This document shows positions 6,408-13,700 of a stretch of DNA of 33,729 nt, piece after piece. The stretch spans positions 1 through 33,729 of the IMG/VR virus record IMGVR_UViG_3300030107_004787. One strand, given 5' to 3'. The notes below the pieces were generated by a model. The model worked only from the letters and a program-made list of their open reading frames with translations. It ran no database searches and was not told where the DNA came from. Position 1 is the stretch's first letter. Every line of letters starts with the position of its first letter. The translations under genes were made by a program, and so were the position numbers. Source of the stretch: a virus.

Positions 6408-6438
6408 GCTGGCATTTGAAATGCTGGTTGGCAAGCAG

Positions 6439-6474
6439 AAGCCCTGTGAAACTGGTATGTGGCACAGGGTTTTT
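6439..6474 (+). terminator. Rho-independent terminator of the early operon
   Basis: CCCTGTG (6442-6448) pairs with CACAGGG (6463-6469), extended by a G-U pair and two A-U pairs, followed by TTTTT. It comes 30 bases after the last early stop codon. Confidence 0.85.
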
Positions 6475-6516
6475 CTGTGTAAACACCCCCCTTTGTAAAT
6501 TATTTGTAAAAAAAGC

Positions 6517-6545
6517 TTGACAAGTATTATTTAGATGTATTACCT
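6517..6545 (+). promoter_or_regulatory. Promoter of the putative large ncRNA (family member 2)
   Basis: TTGACA (6517-6522), 17-bp spacer beginning AGTATTATTTA, TTACCT (6540-6545) continuing TTAG. The block cttgacaagt and the TTACCTTTAG end are shared with 33100-33132. The -35 is perfect; the -10 is weak by E. coli standards, so an activator or a host-specific preference may apply. Confidence 0.65.
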
Positions 6546-6551
6546 TTAGTC

Positions 6552-7203
6552 TAGTTATTTGATATTGTTATAAAAATTTAAGGTTTTTGTTGGTGGTCAG
6601 GGTATGAGATTAATATTTTGGCTTTTAAACCAGCAAAAACAATTTGCAGAGTTTTTATTGGTTGTTCTTGTGTGGAAAATAACAAGTGCAGTGGATTCAA
6701 TAAAGTTAAAGGCTTGCGCTCTCTGCAACATGATTTTAAAGAATTGGTTAGCCGTAATAATCCCTAATGTTGGGCGGTGCCTTGAGAAGCTTGAAATGTA
6801 ATTTCGTACTAGGGTTGAATTATATAATAGAAACCTGAAACAGACTAACCTGTAAATTTTAGGGGGAATGATATTTGAAAATTTGGTTTGCTTGGTCTTG
6901 TTAGATTAAGGTCTTTATGACCCCAAGCCCTTAGAATATGCTCGTATAAAGAGCCAGTGACAAAAATGATTAGTAGGATGGAAGTGTTGTTTTTTGCCCA
7001 ACAATCCATTATCCATGTATTTTGTTTAGTGACTAGGGGATTATTTTGGTGGGATGATTGTGGAAGGCTGTGCATGGCAATAAACAATAGACAAAACTAC
7101 CCCATTTTGGAAAAATAACTGGGATGCCCACAAGTTCAAGCAGACTAACCCCCTTTCTAGGCAGTTTTACTTACTCTTTTTGTGCCTTTTTAGGGGGTTT
7201 TTT
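6552..7203 (+). ncRNA. Candidate large structured noncoding RNA (about 650 nt)
   Basis: The unit is bounded by a promoter (6517-6545) and a terminator (7147-7203) and holds no believable gene: the only frames (6604-6801 +, 6845-7087 -) lack ribosome-binding sites and phage-like composition. It is more G-rich than the other intergenic DNA of this genome and dense in helices: GCTTGG/CCAAGC (6890-6895/6923-6928) enclosing GGTC-tttat-GACC (6910-6922); GCTC/GAGC (6940-6954); a long stem GGA.TGGA.TGTTG / CAACA.TCCA.TCC (6976-7014); CTTGT/ACAAG (6668-6686); TGCAG/CTGCA; CCCATTTT...TGGG (7101-7123). Long-range GCTTGAA/TTCAAGC (6789/7135) is possible. Two related halves are visible. The size and phage setting recall GOLLD and ROOL RNAs, but I recognise no known family. 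Confidence 0.6.
7147..7203 (+). terminator. Terminator of the ncRNA unit
   Basis: AACCCCCT (7147-7154) pairs with AGGGGGTT (7192-7199); an inner stem AGGCA (7159-7163) / TGCCT (7183-7187) sits within; six T end it (7198-7203). An AGGGGG at 6861-6866 could compete for the CCCCCT arm. Confidence 0.8.
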
Positions 7204-7225
7204 GTTGCTTAAAATTAATTGTAAA
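7198..7225. repeat. Intergenic 28-bp direct repeat, copy 2
   Basis: Identical to 594-621. Here too it runs from the T-run of a terminator to just before a TTGACA promoter (7232). Confidence 0.85.
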
Positions 7226-7231
7226 TAATAC

Positions 7232-7261
7232 TTGACAAGTATAGTTTAAGCAGTATATATT
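7232..7261 (+). promoter_or_regulatory. Promoter for 7307-8378 (family member 3)
   Basis: TTGACA (7232-7237) with the family spacer start AGTATAGTTTAAGCAGT, then TATATT (7256-7261, spacer 18) or TATATA (7254-7259, spacer 16). This is the copy with the best -10. The predicted start near 7268 places the ATG at 7268 at the very 5' end, which supports using the downstream ATG at 7307. Confidence 0.7.
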
Positions 7262-7306
7262 ATAACCATGAATTTATTTAACAACACAAAAAAAGAGAGT
7301 AAAAAC

Positions 7307-7720
7307 ATGAAAAAAGAAAGAAAAATCAATAACAATGCACAGACAATTACACTTAGCCTTGACGATTTCAACAAAGGCACAAACAATCACCCCTGTATAA
7401 ACTTGGAAAAAAGCCTAAACACAAACAGTCTTTTTAAGGGACTTACTATAAAAGTAAATGATGATGTTACTGTTAGAATAACCACTGCTGAAGTAACAGA
7501 GCAGGTTTGGGTAAAGGTTAGAACCTCAAATGAAGACAATGTGCTTACTAAGAAAGTTAATGTTGACAGAAAAAATATATTTAAATCACTTCAAAAATCT
7601 CACAAAAACTATAGTGAAAAAAGTTATGGAAAGTGTGGGGATATAGAGGTAACACTAAAAAATAATGATGAGCATATTCAAGATATGAAGAAAATGAATA
7701 AGCTTTCTAAGGAATTTTAA
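7307..7720 (+). CDS. Unknown protein (137 aa)
   Basis: The start at 7307 is chosen because the shared initiation motif aaaaagagagtaaaaacATG precedes it; the in-frame ATG at 7268 would lie at the transcript start with no ribosome-binding site. The protein is Lys/Asn-rich, with a beta-strand-like centre (LFKGLTIKVNDDVTVRITTAEVTEQVWVKVRT) and a charged helical end. I recognise no family. It is followed by a hairpin and by another unknown gene in the same unit, separate from both the early and late operons. Confidence 0.7.
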   Translation: MKKERKINNNAQTITLSLDDFNKGTNNHPCINLEKSLNTNSLFKGLTIKVNDDVTVRITTAEVTEQVWVKVRTSNEDNVLTKKVNVDRKNIFKSLQKSHKNYSEKSYGKCGDIEVTLKNNDEHIQDMKKMNKLSKEF

Positions 7721-7734
7721 TTAAACCAAAAATA

Positions 7735-7756
7735 GGGGTGGTGTAAAAGCCACCCC
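7735..7756 (+). ncRNA. Intercistronic hairpin without T-run
   Basis: GGGGTGG (7735-7741) pairs perfectly with CCACCCC (7750-7756) around an 8-base loop. The following ataaaaagag is not a T-run, so it more likely protects or processes the upstream mRNA than terminates it. The next gene starts 20 bases later. Confidence 0.7.
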
Positions 7757-7775
7757 ATAAAAAGAGAGAAGAAAA

Positions 7776-8378
7776 ATGAAAAAAGTAAAAATAAAAAAAA
7801 TGTTAAATAAGCTTTTAGACAGTGAACTAAAAAATGCTTTGCGGTTTGGTAATAATGATGTGGCAGTTAGGGCTGATAGTGACAATGCCATTGCTTATTG
7901 CTTGAAAAGGGTAGATGGTTCATTGCGAATATATCAAGGTGACTTTCGTTCAATAGAAAGACAAAAAAAGGAAGATGAATTACAACATAAAGATTCTTGG
8001 TACACTATAATCTTTGATGAATCTTGTAAATTAAGTGTTCATGACCCACTTGATAAAAATGTGATATTAGGTGTTGAATTTCACACTTATATAACTATGC
8101 ATGGAAATCAACTTGTAAGCATGGATGTAAGTGCTAGGTTTGATGATACATTAGAACCAAATCTTACTGTTGATTATAAATTTTCTGAATCAGAAGGTAA
8201 ATGGCGGAATTACACAAACGCTTCAACATTCAACACTTATGATGAATATGAATCAAGAAAGTTTGCATGTGCTTTGATGTTAATTCAAAAAGTGATAATT
8301 CCAAAAATGGTTGACACTAAGAAAAGAATATTTAATAATTGTTCACAGATTGAATTAGTTGAAGAATATCCATACTAA
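7776..8378 (+). CDS. Unknown protein (200 aa)
   Basis: Preceded by aaaaagagagaagaaaaATG, another form of the shared initiation motif. After a Lys-rich N-terminus, residues 20-150 look mainly beta with repeated acidic positions (FGNNDVAVRADSDNAIAYC, SWYTIIFDESCKLSVHDP, LVSMDVSARFDD), and a helix follows near 165-185. No domain recognised and no signal peptide. It forms a two-gene unit with the preceding gene and is closed by a terminator. Confidence 0.75.
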   Translation: MKKVKIKKMLNKLLDSELKNALRFGNNDVAVRADSDNAIAYCLKRVDGSLRIYQGDFRSIERQKKEDELQHKDSWYTIIFDESCKLSVHDPLDKNVILGVEFHTYITMHGNQLVSMDVSARFDDTLEPNLTVDYKFSESEGKWRNYTNASTFNTYDEYESRKFACALMLIQKVIIPKMVDTKKRIFNNCSQIELVEEYPY

Positions 8379-8398
8379 ATAAACTAAAAAGAAAGATG

Positions 8399-8429
8399 AA
8401 AAAGCCCTGCAGAAATGTGGGGCTTTTTT
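8399..8429 (+). terminator. Rho-independent terminator
   Basis: AAAAAGCCC (8399-8407), 12-base loop, GGGCTTTTT (8420-8428) and a six-T run. It separates the 7307-8378 unit from the late region. Confidence 0.9.
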
Positions 8430-8430
8430 A

Positions 8431-8493
8431 TTTATATAATATTTTTATTTATATTTATATAATATTTATAACACTTTATTAAGTGTATGTAAA
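8431..8493. repeat. AT-rich region with direct repeats upstream of the late promoter
   Basis: TTTATATAATATTT occurs at 8431-8444 and again at 8454-8467. It is followed by TAACACTTTATTAA (8469-8482), which also occurs at 33015-33028 beside another AT-rich stretch. Almost no G or C in 40 bases suggests easily melted DNA. It could be a replication unwinding element or an UP-type promoter element; I see no iterated initiator-binding boxes to decide. Confidence 0.5.
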
Positions 8494-8505
8494 CTGTTTA
8501 AACAG
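8494..8505. promoter_or_regulatory. Perfect 12-bp palindrome, candidate operator
   Basis: CTGTTTAAACAG lies 18 bases upstream of the -35 of the late promoter. The same 12-mer occurs at 9117-9128 and 33110-33121, and its 10-bp core at 27060-27069. The position upstream of the -35 would suit an activator. Confidence 0.5.
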
Positions 8506-8523
8506 GTACTGAAACAAAGTTAC

Positions 8524-8552
8524 TTAACTTTATTTGTATTTGTTGGTATAAT
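8524..8552 (+). promoter_or_regulatory. Late-operon promoter (extended -10)
   Basis: TTAACT (8524-8529), 17-bp spacer ending TGG, then a perfect TATAAT (8547-8552). It differs clearly from the TTGACAAGT family used by the other units. The leader of about 120 bases to the first late gene (8553-8678) holds no ORF that I can support. Confidence 0.75.
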
Positions 8553-8678
8553 ATAGTATAGCCTATGGTAGGCTGACACTGCTAAAATAGGATTTAAAAG
8601 GCAAATAGGGCAGATAAACAAATAGCCAAACTAAACTAAGACTGCAGTCAAAGTTTTTAGAATAAAGGAAAGATAGCC

Positions 8679-8771
8679 ATGCCTTATGGTACATATCCCA
8701 AAAAACGCAAGAAAAAAACCAAAAACACCCCCAAAAAGGCTAAAAAGCGTAAAAAGGGTAGGTCATACTAG
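8679..8771 (+). CDS. Tiny very basic protein (30 aa)
   Basis: aaaggaaagatagccATG gives a strong start. After MPYGTYP the peptide is almost all Lys and Arg (PKKRKKKTKNTPKKAKKRKK), ending GRSY. Such protamine-like peptides next to terminase genes are plausible DNA-binding or packaged proteins. Eight bases separate it from the small terminase gene. Confidence 0.6.
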   Translation: MPYGTYPKKRKKKTKNTPKKAKKRKKGRSY

Positions 8772-8779
8772 CTAACTAT

Positions 8780-9124
8780 ATGAAAGACCCTAGTGGAAAG
8801 AATAAGCCTGAAAAGCAGGAAAGTAACAGGAATAATGATGGAACTTTTAAAAAGGGACAATCAGGCAATCCAAATGGCAGACCTAAGAAAGGGTTTGCTA
8901 TTGCTGATATATTAGATACCATTGGTGATAAATCATTTAGTAATGATAAAACATTTAAAGAAGCAATCTTGGAAAAGGTTTATGAAAATGCTTTGGCAGG
9001 TGACCTTAATAGTGCAAAGTTTATTGCGGATAGAACTGAAGGCACTGCATTGCAAAAGATGTCAGTGACAACAAATGAACCAGTACAGGTTTTAAAGATA
9101 GTTGACCAAAATGAAACTGTTTAA
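8780..9124 (+). CDS. terS: Terminase small subunit-like protein (DUF5681-type)
   Basis: 114 residues directly upstream of the large terminase. The motif FKKGQSGNPNGRPKKGF (about residues 24-40) is the hallmark of the DUF5681 domain found in small terminase-like proteins; helices follow (AIADILDTIG, FKEAILEKVYENALAGDLNSAKFIADRTEG). TerS recognises phage DNA and regulates TerL. The ribosome-binding site is weak. The stop TAA lies inside the palindrome CTGTTTAAACAG. Role assigned from motif and position. Confidence 0.8.
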   Translation: MKDPSGKNKPEKQESNRNNDGTFKKGQSGNPNGRPKKGFAIADILDTIGDKSFSNDKTFKEAILEKVYENALAGDLNSAKFIADRTEGTALQKMSVTTNEPVQVLKIVDQNETV

Positions 9125-9128
9125 ACAG
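9117..9128. promoter_or_regulatory. Palindrome CTGTTTAAACAG at the terS/terL junction
   Basis: Second exact copy of the 12-mer, spanning the terS stop codon and ending 7 bases before the terL ATG. As RNA it would form a weak hairpin near the terL start, so it could act on DNA or on translation. Confidence 0.4.
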
Positions 9129-9135
9129 CTTATAA

Positions 9136-10362
9136 ATGAATATAAAGCTAGACAAAGTTAGGTGGGAAATATTAAACCACAAAGCGGATGTGAAAATTTT
9201 AATAACTGGCAGAAGATGGGGGAAGTCAGTTTTGTCAGCAGTATATCTATTGCACCAACCTTTTCAAGCAGGGGAGCGCAGGTTATATATAGCCCCTTTC
9301 TACAGGCAGGCAAAGCTAATTATGTTTCCCCTGATGAAAGAATTAATGCTACAATTTGGGGATGTAAAAATTAATGAAACAGAATTATCATTTAGGTTTG
9401 ACAATGGTGCAGAACTATCACTTAAAGGTGCTGACAACCCTGATAGCCTTAGGGGCATTAGCTTGGGGCGCAATGGAAGCAATGGTGTTGTCTTAGATGA
9501 AATGGCTTATATTAAGGAAGGGTTCTTTGAAGAAGTGATAACACCAATGCTATTAGACCACAATGCAAAAGCATTATTAACATCTACCCCAAATGGATAT
9601 AACCATTTATACAATACTTACTTACTAGGGCTAGGTAAAAACCCTAGATATAAGTCTTGGCAGTTTAGCACATTGGAACATGGCATGATTCCAAAGAAAG
9701 CTGTGCTTGAAGCTAAGAAGTCAATGACCAAAGACCAGTATAAGCAAGAAATGCTTGGCACATTCCTTACATCAGGAAATAAAGCGGTTTGGGAATTTGA
9801 TAGGAATGAACATGTCAGACCAATCAAAGACATGCCACCAAAACTTTTCTACGGTTTAGATTTTAATATATCCACTATGGCATGTGTGCTAATGGGTAGA
9901 TACTCAGACGGTACTTTAGCAGTGGTGGATGAATTGGTTTTAAATAATTCTAACACTGATGAAATGGCTAGGCTAATGAAAAAGAAATACCCACAGGTAA
10001 AAGACTGCTACCCTGACCCTGCAGGCAAAAGCAGGTCAACTGTGGCAGTAAACAACCGCAGTGACCATTCTATACTGCGTGAGCATGGATTTAATGTCTA
10101 TGCTAAAAACAAAGCACCACATACAAAAGATAGGCTGTATAGTTTGAATAGAATGTTAAAAGATAGTGAAGGCAAAATAAGAATGACAGTTACACCTAAA
10201 TGTGTAAACCTGATTAAAGATTATGAACTGTGCCAAAGGGAAAGCAATGGGTCTTTGTCTAAGAAGGATGAAAACCTAACACACTTTTTAGATGCTTCAA
10301 GTTACTACATTGATTTGGTAGAACCTGCTTATAGGCGCACCGCAACAACATTGGAATTTTAA
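9136..10362 (+). CDS. terL: Terminase large subunit
   Basis: 408 residues. The ATPase has Walker A GRRWGKS (25-31) and Walker B GVVLDEMAY (D121, E122), with a coupling motif near LLTSTPNG. The nuclease domain begins at YGLDFN (D242), with further acids at YPDPAGKS (D294) and FLDASSYYID (D386), matching the RNase H-like terminase nuclease. It pumps DNA into the prohead at the portal and cuts it. Length is normal for siphophages. There is no clear ribosome-binding site, so coupling to terS is likely. Confidence 0.95.
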   Translation: MNIKLDKVRWEILNHKADVKILITGRRWGKSVLSAVYLLHQPFQAGERRLYIAPFYRQAKLIMFPLMKELMLQFGDVKINETELSFRFDNGAELSLKGADNPDSLRGISLGRNGSNGVVLDEMAYIKEGFFEEVITPMLLDHNAKALLTSTPNGYNHLYNTYLLGLGKNPRYKSWQFSTLEHGMIPKKAVLEAKKSMTKDQYKQEMLGTFLTSGNKAVWEFDRNEHVRPIKDMPPKLFYGLDFNISTMACVLMGRYSDGTLAVVDELVLNNSNTDEMARLMKKKYPQVKDCYPDPAGKSRSTVAVNNRSDHSILREHGFNVYAKNKAPHTKDRLYSLNRMLKDSEGKIRMTVTPKCVNLIKDYELCQRESNGSLSKKDENLTHFLDASSYYIDLVEPAYRRTATTLEF

Positions 10363-10363
10363 A

Positions 10364-11752
10364 ATGATTATACCTGACCTATCACTAAAGACAGTACAAG
10401 AAACACTTAAAAAAGAATTAAACAGAATTGAAACCGCTAGGTGGAAAGAAGTGGAAACCTTTTTAGATTATTATGAAAACATTGAAACTGAAAAATATAT
10501 TAAGCCTTATTTTGATTCTGAAACCCTTTCATCTGTTCCGCTTTTCACACAGTCTATTGTCAGAAGATTTTGTAAGGCTTCAAGTTTAGTCTATGGCAAG
10601 AGTTTAGATATTGAAAGATTTGCTGATGATAGATATGCAGACTACACAAAAGAATTAAATCATAAATGCAGACAGCTTGAAGAACTGACATGGCTATTAG
10701 GCAATATGTGTTTTAGAACAAGATATAACCAAGCCAAGCAACAACTACAATGGGATTTGATTCCATTCTATCATGTCTATTTTATGGATGGCAAGCAGGA
10801 TGAACCAATGGCTATTATGTACCCAATACAGCGTAGTGGTTATGGTAAACTAGAAAAGGAAATGTTTGCCTTTTGGTCAAAGGGTCAAGATGGGGAATTG
10901 GGTCATCATTTCTTAATTGATTCTGATGGTGTTATTTATAGTGTGAATGAAGAAGATGTTAACCCATATAAAAACAGCGCAGGTGAATCAGTGCTTCCAT
11001 TTACATTTACTAGAAGACAGCCTAGAGTTAGGGACTTCTTTGGTGGTAATGCTTCTGATGTGATTCAAGCTTCACAACAATTAGATTTAGCCATGACTGA
11101 ATTAGCATTAGCTGTTAGGATGGGTGCAACAGGTGGTGTTAAGTGGATTAGTGGATTAGATGTAAACCCAAGTGAACCTATTAAGATTGGTGTTGATAAA
11201 GTTCTTTGTCTTCCAACAGATACACAATTCAACATGACAGCACCTTCAGGTGGATTAAAAGAGATTATTGACACCACCAAATTCTTTATTGAATCAGTAG
11301 CTTCAAACAATCATTTGAATATCACATTTGCTGATGTAGGAAACAGCGCAATCAGTGGGGAAGCATTAAAGATTTTAAACATTGAAAGCATTGAACAAAG
11401 GGAAGCAAGTGTTGAAGATACATGGCGCAACTTTGAAAATGATAGATTTGAATTAGATAGAATAGTGCTGGAACAAGATGCAGGTGTTAAACTAAATGAA
11501 GACTATTATGTTGACTTCCCTGAATTATCATTTCCTATTAGTGAAATGGAAGAACTACAAGTGCTTGAAAAAAAGCACAGCATGGGGCTAATTACAAAGA
11601 AAGAAATGTTATTGCATTTTAATCCTGACATGGACAAAGCTGAATTAGAATCCAAGCTAGGTGAACTAAAAGAAGAAAGGAATCAGGAAGCAAGTGAAAC
11701 TGCACCGCCTGAATCTAAGGGCAGTTTAGTGGAAAGACTGATTAATGTATAA
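10364..11752 (+). CDS. Portal protein
   Basis: 462 residues between the large terminase and a MuF-like protein, the standard portal position. Features fit: N-terminal helices, aromatic wing region (WDLIPFYHVYFMDGK), a long central segment with QASQQLDLAMTELALAVRMGATGGVKW forming stem/crown helices, and an acidic Glu/Lys-rich C-terminus (about 405-455). It forms the dodecameric DNA channel at one capsid vertex. Start is two bases after the terL stop. Confidence 0.88.
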   Translation: MIIPDLSLKTVQETLKKELNRIETARWKEVETFLDYYENIETEKYIKPYFDSETLSSVPLFTQSIVRRFCKASSLVYGKSLDIERFADDRYADYTKELNHKCRQLEELTWLLGNMCFRTRYNQAKQQLQWDLIPFYHVYFMDGKQDEPMAIMYPIQRSGYGKLEKEMFAFWSKGQDGELGHHFLIDSDGVIYSVNEEDVNPYKNSAGESVLPFTFTRRQPRVRDFFGGNASDVIQASQQLDLAMTELALAVRMGATGGVKWISGLDVNPSEPIKIGVDKVLCLPTDTQFNMTAPSGGLKEIIDTTKFFIESVASNNHLNITFADVGNSAISGEALKILNIESIEQREASVEDTWRNFENDRFELDRIVLEQDAGVKLNEDYYVDFPELSFPISEMEELQVLEKKHSMGLITKKEMLLHFNPDMDKAELESKLGELKEERNQEASETAPPESKGSLVERLINV

Positions 11753-12633
11753 TGCCAGTAGAAAAAGATTTATTTGATGTATTCTATAGTGACCTTGATA
11801 AGATTAGTAAAAAGCTTTTTGACAATGTTGTTAAGATGGGGTCAGCTATTGAAGGCTTTAGTGACACACAAATCATTAGGGTTTCTAGGGAATTGGACTT
11901 CTTTATTGAATTACAAGAAGCAGGTTTTAATACAAGCTTTCAAAAGCTTATGGAAGGTTATGATAGTGAAGCTGAAGACATACTTAAAAAGTTTCAAAAA
12001 GTGGTTAGGGCTAGGACAGGTGGTAAAGCTGTTGAGTTATTATTATCACCAGCAAACACTGAAGCCATTGCACAACAGCTTCAGCTACTTAGGGATTTGG
12101 ATGGGGAAGTTTTGTTAGGAAGGTTTGCACAAGAAACAACAACCATGAAGTCTGAACTATTAAAAGGAATTATAGCAGGTGAACCTGCAGGTGTTGTAGC
12201 TGAAAGATTGGCATTGAATTTCAATGAACAATTATTAAGTGATAGGGCAAGAATGATTGCTAGGGATGCTTATGCGGATTTTGCACAGACTGGAACTTTT
12301 AATGTGTTTAAACAGACCCCTGACCAACTATTTAGATATAGTGGAAGCAAGGATAAAAAGAACAGACCAGCTTGTAGGTATTTCTTAGATAACCAACAAA
12401 ACAAAAAAGGCTTTACAGCTAAAGAGATTAAGGACTTGGGCAAGAAAATGGGACAAGGGAAAATTCCATTGCCAGTTTATAATAACAGGAAAAAAGCCTA
12501 TGTGTTAGAATATGTTAGAGCAGAATTTGACCAAGTAAAAAGGGGTGGGCATAACTGCAGACACCGCTTTGTTCCAGTTGGAACAAGGGCAAGGTCGTCT
12601 GCAAGAACCCTCAGCACCCCAATTAAGGTTTAA
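11752..12633 (+). CDS. MuF/SPP1 gp7-like minor head protein
   Basis: 293 residues overlapping the portal stop by one base. The C-terminal half has the head-morphogenesis pattern: SDRARMIARDAYADFAQTG, then FRYSGSKDKKNRPACRYF and GGHNCRHRFVPV, with paired Cys and His residues. The N-terminal half is helical. In this family the protein binds the portal and sits inside or at the neck of the capsid. No toxin domain is fused. Confidence 0.85.
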   Translation: MPVEKDLFDVFYSDLDKISKKLFDNVVKMGSAIEGFSDTQIIRVSRELDFFIELQEAGFNTSFQKLMEGYDSEAEDILKKFQKVVRARTGGKAVELLLSPANTEAIAQQLQLLRDLDGEVLLGRFAQETTTMKSELLKGIIAGEPAGVVAERLALNFNEQLLSDRARMIARDAYADFAQTGTFNVFKQTPDQLFRYSGSKDKKNRPACRYFLDNQQNKKGFTAKEIKDLGKKMGQGKIPLPVYNNRKKAYVLEYVRAEFDQVKRGGHNCRHRFVPVGTRARSSARTLSTPIKV

Positions 12634-12635
12634 GC

Positions 12636-13091
12636 ATGAAGGCACAAGAAGTAGCAGTTTTTACTAAAGGATTTATGGATAGAACCGCAGAGATAATGGC
12701 AGGCAGGATTGTATTGGATGCGGATGATGGGAAGTTTCAAAACAATAAGAAAAAATTAAAGTATAAGTCAGCAGAATATAAACTAAGAAAGAAAGCAGGG
12801 AAGGCAGGAAAGAAGGGTGTTTCAACAGATACACAAACAAGCTTTGTTAATATGCGCTTAACTGGTGACACACTAAATAGAATTAAAGGGGTTGGAACTA
12901 AGAATGGTTTTGCAATCACTTATGCAAATGGGGAAATAGTTGAAGGCAATGCTAAAAGAGGATATGACCTTTATGGTTTATCTGATAAAAATATGTCTTA
13001 CTTGGCAACCCATTTAGAAAATGAGATTGAAAGAAAGATATTAATTTATGAAGCACAAGATGAAACAATAAACTTAGGTAAAAAACAATAA
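12636..13091 (+). CDS. Virion morphogenesis-like protein, unknown (151 aa)
   Basis: Lies between the MuF-like and scaffold genes, three bases after the first. A Lys-rich stretch (about 33-60) is followed by NMRLTGDTLNRIKGV and a short beta segment (GFAITYANGEIVEGNAKRGYDLYGLS), somewhat like small phage virion-morphogenesis proteins. Position suggests a head or neck component. I cannot name the family. Confidence 0.65.
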   Translation: MKAQEVAVFTKGFMDRTAEIMAGRIVLDADDGKFQNNKKKLKYKSAEYKLRKKAGKAGKKGVSTDTQTSFVNMRLTGDTLNRIKGVGTKNGFAITYANGEIVEGNAKRGYDLYGLSDKNMSYLATHLENEIERKILIYEAQDETINLGKKQ

Positions 13092-13110
13092 CAAAAATAA
13101 GGAACATCAA

Positions 13111-13680
13111 ATGTCAGAAGATGTAAAACAGGCTGAATCCACTGTTGCAGAGGACAGTGTCAAAGAACCTGCAAAAGATGAAACCACCAATCAAGGTGTC
13201 AAAGTGAATAGTGATTCAGTACCATATCAAAGGTTCAGTGAAGTTAATGCTAGGCGCAAAGAAGCAGAAGCTAAACTGGATGCTTATAAGTCAAAAGCTG
13301 AAGCCAAAAGAAAATCTGAACTAGAAAAGCAAGGGGAATACAAAGCCCTGCTTGATGAAAGTAAAGTGGAAATGGATAGGCTTGAAACTAAAGCAAAGCA
13401 ATGGGAAGCTTATGAATCACAAAAAAGGGAACAGCTTATGAAAGCTGTTGAATTAACAGAATCACAGCAAAAGATTGCAAGCAAGTTAGACTTGATTGAA
13501 TTAGAATCTTATGTTGATGATTTAACCACAAATAAAATAAAGCAACCTATTCAAACTGATGCTTCAATTCCTGCAAGTGGGATGCCCAATTTAGCGGACA
13601 ATCCATTTGAAGAACCTGACCACAAAGGTGGGTTTACCACCAAGTGGGATGCTATTATGGCTAAGTATCAAAATAAATAG
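13111..13680 (+). CDS. Capsid scaffolding protein
   Basis: 189 residues just upstream of the capsid gene. Acidic and disordered N-terminus, then a long coiled-coil region (about 45-115, NARRKEAEAKLDAYKSKAEAKRKSELEKQ and onward), and a C-terminal segment ending KWDAIMAKYQNK that could be the capsid-binding helix. This composition and position are typical of scaffolds. aaggaacatcaaATG is a good start. Confidence 0.85.
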   Translation: MSEDVKQAESTVAEDSVKEPAKDETTNQGVKVNSDSVPYQRFSEVNARRKEAEAKLDAYKSKAEAKRKSELEKQGEYKALLDESKVEMDRLETKAKQWEAYESQKREQLMKAVELTESQQKIASKLDLIELESYVDDLTTNKIKQPIQTDASIPASGMPNLADNPFEEPDHKGGFTTKWDAIMAKYQNK

Positions 13681-13700
13681 GATGCAGATTGGATTAAATA

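Noticed and set aside
6604-6801. 65-codon + strand ORF inside the candidate ncRNA
   Set aside because: No ribosome-binding site, hydrophobic residue mix unlike the phage proteins, and it lies across several RNA helices.
6845-7087. 80-codon - strand ORF inside the candidate ncRNA
   Set aside because: Every convincing gene is on the + strand; there is no promoter or ribosome-binding site on the - strand here.
6560-7200. tmRNA or group I intron as an explanation for the noncoding unit
   Set aside because: No tRNA-like ends or tag ORF, and although GACTA appears, I could not find the full P/Q/R/S set of a group I core or a split gene around it.
7268-7306. ATG 7268 as the start of the 7307 gene
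   Set aside because: It would fall at the predicted transcript start; the downstream ATG carries the initiation motif shared with four other genes.
11774-12118. 114-codon + strand ORF overlapping the MuF-like gene
   Set aside because: It is fully contained in the MuF-like gene in another frame and has no ribosome-binding site or recognisable sequence.
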